DNA from: UBA8516 sp035457865
GTDB taxonomy: Archaea; Thermoproteota; Nitrososphaeria; Nitrososphaerales; Nitrosopumilaceae
NCBI GenBank assembly: GCA_035457865.1
Contig: DATIAR010000009.1
Coordinates: 1-5,815 of the forward strand
Length of the DNA stretch: 5,815 nucleotides
Reading direction: 5' to 3'
The translations under genes were made by a program, and so were the position numbers. The notes beneath the pieces were generated by a model, which was not told where the DNA came from, made no database searches, and was given only the letters and a program-made list of their open reading frames with translations. Positions within the stretch are counted from its first letter, which is position 1, and every line of letters starts with the position of its first letter. Below are positions 1-4,227 of the stretch, in pieces.

Positions 1-778
1 GCCCATAACAGAGATTGCAAATACAACATCAAGACCGGAGAGGTTCATAGGAATTCATTTTTTCAACCCGCCACAACTAATGAAACTAGTTGAGGTAATC
101 CCTGGTCAAAAGACATCACAAGAATTAATTCAGACAACAATTGACTTTGTAAAATCAGTTTCAAAAGAACCAGTCTTGTGCAAAAAAGATGTTGCGGGTT
201 TTATTGTAAACCGAATATTCATTCCACTTGTACATGAAGCTGCATGGGCTATGGACAGAGATGGTGCATCAATGACAGAGATTGATTCTGCAGTAAAGTT
301 CAGACTAGGTTTTCCCATGGGAATATTTGAGCTTGCAGATTTTACTGGACTTGATGTTATTCACAAAGCCACAATTGAGATGCATTCAAGGGACAAAAAA
401 GTAATCAACCCCCACAAAAAGATAGAAGAACTGTTTAACCAAAAAAAGCTTGGACAAAAATCAGGCTCTGGATTTTATGAATATTCAGGAGACAAGTATG
501 AAAGAATTCCGTTATCAGAGGAGCTTGCAAAAAAATTCAATCCAATTCGACTTGTCGCAAACATGCTAAACAACGCTGCGTGGCTTGTCACAAATCAAGC
601 AAGTGATGTAAACCAGGTTGAAAAAGCCTTGCAGCTTGGCATGGGACTGAAAAAGCCAATATTTGAAACTGGAAAAGAATTTGGAATAACAAACATAGTA
701 AAAGAGTTAAAATCACAAGCAGAAAAGTATGGCCAGTTTTACGAACCAGACCCCTTGCTTGTCTCTATGCAGAATTAA
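1..778 (+). CDS. 3-hydroxyacyl-CoA dehydrogenase, C-terminal part (5' end outside window)
   Basis: The NAD-dependent enzyme oxidises a (S)-3-hydroxyacyl-CoA to the 3-oxoacyl-CoA. In an autotrophic thaumarchaeon the likely substrate is 3-hydroxybutyryl-CoA, giving acetoacetyl-CoA in the 3-hydroxypropionate/4-hydroxybutyrate cycle; that assignment is inference. The frame is open from base 2, so 258 residues are visible and the Rossmann glycine-rich N-terminus is missing. The fragment opens with the end of the NAD-binding domain: ITEIANTTSRPERFIG, then HFFNPPQLMKLVEVI, which holds the catalytic His (residue 19 of the fragment) and Glu (31). The first 3HCDH C-terminal domain follows, with GFIVNR and GFPMGIFELADFTGLD. 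A second, shorter 3HCDH repeat ends in YGQFYEPDPLL. The protein stops there, with no fused crotonase domain. ATG 80 lies inside the conserved motif and is not the start. The stop codon overlaps the convergent neighbour. Confidence 0.93.
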   Translation, partial: PITEIANTTSRPERFIGIHFFNPPQLMKLVEVIPGQKTSQELIQTTIDFVKSVSKEPVLCKKDVAGFIVNRIFIPLVHEAAWAMDRDGASMTEIDSAVKFRLGFPMGIFELADFTGLDVIHKATIEMHSRDKKVINPHKKIEELFNQKKLGQKSGSGFYEYSGDKYERIPLSEELAKKFNPIRLVANMLNNAAWLVTNQASDVNQVEKALQLGMGLKKPIFETGKEFGITNIVKELKSQAEKYGQFYEPDPLLVSMQN

Positions 779-1277
779 TTTTTTCTAAGATATACTTGAC
801 TGCGTCTTTTGCCGAGTCCACTCCAACTATGAGAACGTTTTGTCTGTGATCAAGGTACTTGTCAGCAAACATATCAGCTGTTCCTCCAGTATTTTTTATT
901 GCAACAATTGGTTTTTTGTACATGTATGCAGCACATGTTTCTGATAAAGTTCCAGAGCCACCACCAATTATTATGACACCGTCTGCAGAAAGCGCATTAA
1001 GAAAGTCTCTTGCCAACCCAAGTCCACTTGGTATTACTATATCACAGTATTCATTTGCAAAAGATGGATCATTTTGAGGAATGATGCCAACTGTTAGACC
1101 TCCTGCATCCTTTGCACCGTTGCATGCAGCACGCATCACTCCCCCAAGGCCACCAGTCACAAGCACCGAGCCAGATTTTGCCACTTCCATCCCAGTTTCA
1201 TATGCTATTTTTTCAAGTGTAGCATTGGAACTGTCTTCATTGTTTCCTATCACAAGGATCTGTTTTTTCTTTGCCAC
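765..1277 (-). CDS. TIGR00725-type LOG-fold protein (lysine decarboxylase-like, putative nucleotide-binding)
   Basis: This 170-residue Rossmann-like protein belongs to the LOG / 'lysine decarboxylase-like' superfamily, subgroup TIGR00725. Related LOG enzymes release the base from nucleoside 5'-monophosphates, but the substrate of this subgroup is not established. Visible signatures are the N-terminal strand ILVIGNN (7-13), GGLGGVMRAACNGAKDAGG (42-60), GIIP (64-67), and GGGSGTLSE (105-113), which corresponds to the PGGxGTxxE motif of LOG enzymes with Gly in place of the leading Pro. Length is normal for the family. The start is GTG at 1277-1275; an in-frame TGA two codons upstream (1283-1281) rules out a longer product. 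A TATA-like box 23-25 bases upstream suggests a leaderless message. The 3' end overlaps the dehydrogenase gene by 14 bases, tail to tail. Confidence 0.88.
   Translation of the reverse strand: MAKKKQILVIGNNEDSSNATLEKIAYETGMEVAKSGSVLVTGGLGGVMRAACNGAKDAGGLTVGIIPQNDPSFANEYCDIVIPSGLGLARDFLNALSADGVIIIGGGSGTLSETCAAYMYKKPIVAIKNTGGTADMFADKYLDHRQNVLIVGVDSAKDAVKYILEKINSA
779..784 (+). terminator. Oligo-T tract after the dehydrogenase stop codon
   Basis: Six T residues lie directly after the TAA stop of the dehydrogenase gene. Archaeal RNA polymerase ends transcripts at short U-runs without needing a hairpin, so this is a plausible terminator. On the other strand the same bases are coding (Glu-Lys near the C-terminus of the convergent gene), so the run could also be only a codon effect. 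Confidence 0.4.
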
Positions 1278-1293
1278 ACATCACATAATTAAC

Positions 1294-1305
1294 AATATAA
1301 TAAAA
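1294..1305 (-). promoter_or_regulatory. TATA-like box for the LOG-fold gene
   Basis: On the minus strand the bases read TTTTATTATATT, centred about 23-25 bases before the GTG start. This is the spacing expected between an archaeal TATA box and a leaderless transcription start. No purine-rich ribosome binding site lies before the GTG. Confidence 0.5.
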
Positions 1306-1330
1306 GTCGTGATTATAGCTTACCAAAAAG

Positions 1331-1341
1331 GATATTAAATC
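1331..1341 (+). promoter_or_regulatory. TATA-like box for the 41-residue ribbon-helix-helix gene
   Basis: GATATTAAATC is centred about 24 bases before ATG 1360, preceded by an A-rich stretch that could serve as a BRE. The spacing again suggests a leaderless transcript. With the opposite-facing box at 1294-1305 it forms a compact divergent promoter region in which factors bound for one gene could affect the other. Confidence 0.45.
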
Positions 1342-1359
1342 AAATATTCAAATTCTATC

Positions 1360-1485
1360 ATGGAAAAACGTTCAATGCCAATTTGTTTTACATCTGATCA
1401 ATACAAGATGGTAGAAGAGATTGCAAAACGAAAGGGCATGCTAAATGCAAGCCAGCTTATCGAAGAAGCACTAGAACAGAACTAG
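1360..1485 (+). CDS. 41-residue ribbon-helix-helix (CopG/Arc-like) protein
   Basis: A complete short reading frame runs from ATG 1360 to TAG 1483-1485. The protein has the layout of a minimal ribbon-helix-helix DNA-binding domain: a short strand (about residues 6-11, MPICFT), helix 1 starting SDQYKMVEEIAKRKG (12-26), a turn, then helix 2 N-capped by NASQLIEEALEQN (29-41). The GxxxxxSQLIEEAL pattern is typical of CopG/Arc-type repressors, which bind operator DNA as dimers through the paired strands. Basic residues precede the strand (K3, R4). Nothing follows the second helix, so it would be among the smallest members. A TATA-like box at the leaderless distance supports expression. Its target is unknown; candidates are its own promoter region, the divergent LOG-fold gene, or the zinc-protein operon downstream. 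Confidence 0.7.
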   Translation: MEKRSMPICFTSDQYKMVEEIAKRKGMLNASQLIEEALEQN

Positions 1486-1495
1486 ACCACGTCGA

Positions 1496-1504
1496 TTTCT
1501 TTTC
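1496..1504 (+). terminator. T-rich tract after the ribbon-helix-helix gene
   Basis: TTTCTTTTC begins 11 bases after the TAG of the 41-residue gene. Such interrupted T-runs can end archaeal transcripts. The call is weak because the tract is short and interrupted and no hairpin is present. Confidence 0.3.
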
Positions 1505-1554
1505 ATCACATATCAGTCATTGTAAGATATATTCATCAACACATCACATCAGGA

Positions 1555-1565
1555 TTATTTTATAA
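1555..1565 (+). promoter_or_regulatory. TATA-like box for the zinc-protein operon
   Basis: TATTTTATAAG is centred about 35 bases before ATG 1596, which would put the transcription start near 1586 and leave a leader of about 10 bases. That expected start falls within or at the end of a run of seven T (1582-1588). A second TATA-like string, AAGATATATT, lies at 1524-1533 and would give a longer leader. No Shine-Dalgarno motif is seen before the ATG. Confidence 0.45.
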
Positions 1566-1595
1566 GAATCAACCACTAACGTTTTTTTAACAGAT

Positions 1596-2024
1596 ATGCA
1601 GATTGTATCTGTGGGTCTATTACATCGCAAGCCATCGTTTTGTACCGTTTGTAAAAAAAGCATCACTCATAAGCACAAACCAAAGCGAGAATGGAACGTA
1701 GAGAGCCCCCTGTGTTCTGATTGTTACATCAACGAGATGCAAAAACAGTATGATTTGAGTATTAAACAAAAGTGTGTTATTTGCGGGATAGAAAAAAATT
1801 TACCAGATTTGTGGGAGCCCCGATGGCAGTGGGAGATGAAAGGTCTTCTTTGCAAGCCTTGTTTTGATAATAAAGGGATAGAGCATGACAAATTGCGAAA
1901 CTTTTGTAGCCTGTGTGGAACAAAGCTTGGTATTATTAGGTATAATCCAAAGAAAGAATGGTCTATCCAAGGACAGATTTGCAGAACTTGCTGGGATACA
2001 CAAAAAGCAAAAAATGATCAATGA
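1596..2024 (+). CDS. Triplicated zinc-ribbon protein of unknown function
   Basis: I do not recognise a named family. The 142-residue protein carries three tandem modules, each with two CxxC knuckles: C16/C19 with C40/C43, C60/C63 with C86/C89, and C104/C107 with C129/C132. All twelve cysteines are therefore paired into three likely four-cysteine zinc sites. Each module repeats a second-half signature: a basic stretch after Pro, then W-x-[VMI]-x-(G/S)-x-[LI]-C-x-x-C and an aromatic residue (REWNVESPLCSDCY, WQWEMKGLLCKPCF, KEWSIQGQICRTCW). This indicates internal duplication. There is no signal peptide or membrane segment, so it is probably cytoplasmic. Zinc ribbons of this kind usually bind nucleic acid or protein partners; no catalytic motif is seen. 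The TGA stop overlaps the next gene's ATG in an ATGA arrangement, implying translational coupling to the C2H2 protein. Confidence 0.8.
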   Translation: MQIVSVGLLHRKPSFCTVCKKSITHKHKPKREWNVESPLCSDCYINEMQKQYDLSIKQKCVICGIEKNLPDLWEPRWQWEMKGLLCKPCFDNKGIEHDKLRNFCSLCGTKLGIIRYNPKKEWSIQGQICRTCWDTQKAKNDQ

Positions 2025-2227
2025 TGCATCTTTTTAAAAAATTCAAATGTGAAAAATGTGATAAAAAGTTCAGACAGCAAGAAGATCTTATGCAACACGA
2101 GCAAGTGGTGCATGGAAAAGATCTTCTCTATGATTGCAAAGAATGCAACGAATTTTTTTCAAGCATGGAACAGATGAGAACCCATCTGCAAAGATATCAT
2201 TCTTACAGTGGAACTAGAGACACCTAA
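2021..2227 (+). CDS. Small double C2H2 zinc finger protein
   Basis: The 68-residue protein has two classical C2H2 fingers: C10-x2-C13-x12-H26-x4-H31 and C39-x2-C42-x12-H55-x4-H60. Each also has the usual hydrophobic core positions (F8/F17/L23 and Y37/F46/M52). The linker between them (GKDLLYD) is not the canonical TGEKP type. The protein holds almost nothing else, so it should be a compact nucleic-acid or protein binding unit. The start ATG at 2021 overlaps the upstream TGA as ATGA; a second ATG follows at 2024 and would shorten the product by one residue. Translational coupling to the triple zinc-ribbon protein suggests the two act together. The TAA stop overlaps the convergent rpo12 gene by 4 bases. 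DNA, RNA or protein binding cannot be told apart from sequence. Confidence 0.82.
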   Translation: MMHLFKKFKCEKCDKKFRQQEDLMQHEQVVHGKDLLYDCKECNEFFSSMEQMRTHLQRYHSYSGTRDT

Positions 2228-2421
2228 ACAGCTTTTAGTGATTTTACTACTGGCGGTCTTAGCTTACTAAAAACTCGGAATCCACAGATGCATTTTATTT
2301 CAGGCAATCTGTTTAGCTCAGACAATGTAACAGGAGTTCCACATCGCATGCATGAATACACCACACTAAAACTTGGAGCTTGTGGTTCTTCACCAATTTC
2401 TTGTGGTTCTTCAGTTGTCAT
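2224..2421 (-). CDS. rpo12: DNA-directed RNA polymerase subunit Rpo12 (RpoP)
   Basis: Rpo12 is the small zinc-binding subunit of archaeal RNA polymerase, equivalent to eukaryotic RPABC4 (Rpb12), and helps assemble the Rpo3/Rpo10/Rpo11 platform. The 65-residue product has an acidic N-terminal extension of about 20 residues, then the core: YSCMRCG, a short linker, IKCICGFRVFSKLRPP, and the basic end VVKSLKAV. The K-x-RP segment after the second knuckle is diagnostic. The second cysteine pair is C44-x-C46, one residue shorter than the usual C-x-x-C. ATG 2421 is chosen as start; a TTG four codons upstream (2433) would give 69 residues but has no better context. The gene lies 39 bases after the S10 stop and is probably cotranscribed with EF-1 alpha and S10. 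Its TAG stop overlaps the convergent C2H2 gene. Confidence 0.85.
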   Translation of the reverse strand: MTTEEPQEIGEEPQAPSFSVVYSCMRCGTPVTLSELNRLPEIKCICGFRVFSKLRPPVVKSLKAV

Positions 2422-2460
2422 GTCTTTAATCAAAAATGTCTGTAATTTAAGGCTAACAAA

Positions 2461-2769
2461 TTATTTCAGGGTAAGCTCAATGTAAACGTCGTTTGGAATC
2501 TTTATTCTCATTAACTGTCGGATTGCTCTGTCGTCTGCACTAAGATCTATGACACGTCTGTGGATTCGCATCTCCCATTTTTCATATGTGTTTGTTCCCT
2601 GACCGCATGGAGACTTGCGTGTTACAACGTTTAGTCTTTTTACTGGAAGAGGTGTTGGTCCTTTTACCTTGACACCGGTTTTTTCACCAATGCCTTTAAT
2701 TTCAGTACAGACTCCGTCAAGCCTGAGCAGACTTGTGCTGGTAAGCTTGATTCGGGCTGTTTGTGTCAT
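2461..2769 (-). CDS. rps10: 30S ribosomal protein S10 (uS10)
   Basis: uS10 sits in the head of the small ribosomal subunit. The 102-residue product matches the usual archaeal length and shows the family core: TARIKL at the N-terminus, GPTPLPVKRLNVVTRKSPCG, the loop that packs into the 30S head, then WEMRIHRRVIDL and the C-terminal RQLMRIKIPNDVYIEL. ATG 2769-2767 is preferred because it gives the standard MTQTARIKL start. A GTG three codons upstream (2778-2776) overlaps the EF-1 alpha stop codon and would add only three residues. The gap to the EF-1 alpha stop is 8 bases, so the two are certainly cotranscribed and probably translationally coupled; the EF-1 alpha/S10 pairing is widely conserved in archaea. 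No clear Shine-Dalgarno sequence precedes the ATG. Confidence 0.95.
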   Translation of the reverse strand: MTQTARIKLTSTSLLRLDGVCTEIKGIGEKTGVKVKGPTPLPVKRLNVVTRKSPCGQGTNTYEKWEMRIHRRVIDLSADDRAIRQLMRIKIPNDVYIELTLK

Positions 2770-2777
2770 CCAAACCA

Positions 2778-4082
2778 CTAAGCGGTGTATTTCTCAGTGA
2801 TATCTTTTACAACGCCTGCAGCAATTGTTGCGCCCATGTCTCTGAGTGCAAATCTTCCTAACTCTGGAAAGTCTTGGAAGGTCTCAATTGGTATTGGTCT
2901 GACTGGTCGAATTCTTACTATTGCAGAATCACCTGCTTTGAGAAACTTTGGATCCTTTTCTTCTGCTGCACCTGTTTGCGGATTTATCTTTGCTTCAAAC
3001 GCAACAATGGTTGCAGCAACCTGCGCAGTGTGTGCATGCATTACTGGTGTATATCCAGGTGCAAGTGCAGTTGGATGATGAATTACAATGATTTGAGCTC
3101 GAAATTCTTTTGCAACGTTTGGAGGATTGTCAGGTGTTCCAATTACATCTCCTCTTTTGATATCTTTTTTATCAACACCTCTAAGGTTGAAACCAATGTT
3201 GTCACCAGCTTCTGCAGACTCCATCTGAGTGTGGTGAGTTTCAATTGTTTTGATTTCTCCAGGTACTCCTGCTGGCATGACAATAATTTTTTGTCCAGCT
3301 TTTACAGTTCCTGTTTCAACACGACCTACTGGAACTGTACCAACACCAGTGATTGTATAAACATCTTGAATTGGAATTCGTAGTGGCTTGCCAGTTGGTT
3401 TTTCTGGGAGTTTGAAATCATCAAATGTTTCAAGCATTGTCTTTCCAGTCCACCATTTCATGTTTTCAGATTTCTTAACAAGGTTATCGCCTTTCCATCC
3501 AGAGACTGGAATTATTGGAACGTTTTCTAGCTTGTATCCAACTGACTTGATCAGTTTTTCAGCCTTGTCCTTTGCCACCTTGAATGCTTGTTCAGAATAA
3601 TTACTGTCATCCATTTTATTTATGGCAACGATTAGCTGTCCCACACCAAGAGTTCTCAAAAGGAAGGCATGCTCTCTTGCTTGGCCTCCTGGTGCCACTG
3701 CAGTATCAGTCTCTCCTTCTTTTGCAGAAAGGACAAGAACTGCGCAGTCAGCTTCGGATGCGCCAGTAATCATGTTTTTTATAAAGTCCCTGTGTCCAGG
3801 TGCGTCAATTAATGTAAAGAAGTATTTTGCACTTTCAAATTTCTGAAACGCTAGATCTATTGTGATACCTCTCTCTCTTTCGTCTTTGATGTTGTCCATG
3901 ACCCAAGCATACTTGAATGTGTCACCTTTTCCTGTCTTTTCAGACTCGGCAGCATGTGCTGCAATAGTTCTTTCATCGACAAGACCAAGGTCCATCAAGA
4001 GATGACCCATTGTGGTGGATTTACCGTTATCGATGTGACCTGTTACGATCATGTTCAAGTGTGGCTTTTTACTAGCGCTCAT
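2778..4082 (-). CDS. tuf: Translation elongation factor 1-alpha (aEF1A, EF-Tu equivalent)
   Basis: This GTPase carries aminoacyl-tRNA to the ribosomal A site. The 434-residue protein is full length with the usual three domains. The G domain shows G1 GHIDNGKST (15-23), the switch I threonine in RERGITID (T74), G3 DAPGH (93-97, with the catalytic His at 97), G4 NKMD (155-158) and G5 SGW (194-196). The segment GDNLVKKSENMKWWTG (198-213) is the insertion shared by Crenarchaeota/Thaumarchaeota and eukaryotes. The beta-barrel domains 2 and 3 follow, with VGRVETG and the late motif RFALRDMG. The ATG at 4082 gives the family's usual MSASKKPHLN-like start. A GAGG motif about 7 bases before the ATG is a possible Shine-Dalgarno site, rare in this window. 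It is the first gene of the EF-1 alpha / S10 / Rpo12 operon and is transcribed divergently from the FBP aldolase/phosphatase gene. Confidence 0.98.
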   Translation of the reverse strand: MSASKKPHLNMIVTGHIDNGKSTTMGHLLMDLGLVDERTIAAHAAESEKTGKGDTFKYAWVMDNIKDERERGITIDLAFQKFESAKYFFTLIDAPGHRDFIKNMITGASEADCAVLVLSAKEGETDTAVAPGGQAREHAFLLRTLGVGQLIVAINKMDDSNYSEQAFKVAKDKAEKLIKSVGYKLENVPIIPVSGWKGDNLVKKSENMKWWTGKTMLETFDDFKLPEKPTGKPLRIPIQDVYTITGVGTVPVGRVETGTVKAGQKIIVMPAGVPGEIKTIETHHTQMESAEAGDNIGFNLRGVDKKDIKRGDVIGTPDNPPNVAKEFRAQIIVIHHPTALAPGYTPVMHAHTAQVAATIVAFEAKINPQTGAAEEKDPKFLKAGDSAIVRIRPVRPIPIETFQDFPELGRFALRDMGATIAAGVVKDITEKYTA

Positions 4083-4104
4083 AACGAATCCTCACAAGCA
4101 TGGG

Positions 4105-4149
4105 CTTTATTACCATTTCGATTTTTTGGGATTCTTTTCAATAAATTTT
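4105..4149 (-). promoter_or_regulatory. Candidate promoter of the EF-1 alpha operon
   Basis: Two TATA-like boxes face EF-1 alpha. The stronger, AAAATTTATTGA on the minus strand (4149-4138), would start transcription near 4118 and leave a leader of roughly 36 bases containing a GAGG motif close to the ATG. The weaker, GTAATAAAG (4113-4105), is at the leaderless distance of about 27 bases. The sequence alone does not decide between them. Confidence 0.4.
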
Positions 4150-4193
4150 GAATAATTTGCTGATCCAGTAATTGACCTTGATTATTTTTCACA

Positions 4194-4204
4194 TACTATA
4201 AATC
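4194..4204 (+). promoter_or_regulatory. TATA box of the FBP aldolase/phosphatase gene
   Basis: TACTATAAATC is a good archaeal TATA box centred about 29 bases before the TTG start at 4228. This predicts a transcription start at or within a few bases of the start codon, so a leaderless mRNA. No ribosome binding site is present between box and start. Confidence 0.6.
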
Positions 4205-4227
4205 AAAGTATTTTCTGACTAAAATTA

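Noticed and set aside
859..1338. Two plus-strand frames of 72 and 85 residues
   Set aside because: Both are antisense to the LOG-fold gene, which has clear family motifs; neither has family resemblance.
2419..2433. TTG 2433 as the Rpo12 start
   Set aside because: ATG 2421 is available four codons inside with no loss of conserved sequence, and no promoter or ribosome site favours the TTG.
2288..2485. 65-residue plus-strand frame opposite rpo12
   Set aside because: Antisense to a recognised RNA polymerase subunit and running into the S10 gene; no supporting motif.
2767..2778. GTG 2778 as the S10 start
   Set aside because: It overlaps the EF-1 alpha stop codon and adds three residues not expected in the family; ATG 2769 gives the standard 102-residue protein.
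2874..3383. 169-residue plus-strand reading frame opposite EF-1 alpha
   Set aside because: It lies wholly antisense to a strongly conserved gene, is rich in Cys, Ser and Asn from reverse-complemented codons, and shows no recognisable domain or promoter.
4083..4227. Possible small RNA gene or extra gene in the divergent intergenic region
   Set aside because: The 145 bases contain TATA-like boxes for both flanking genes but no tRNA-like folding pattern and no plausible short coding frame.
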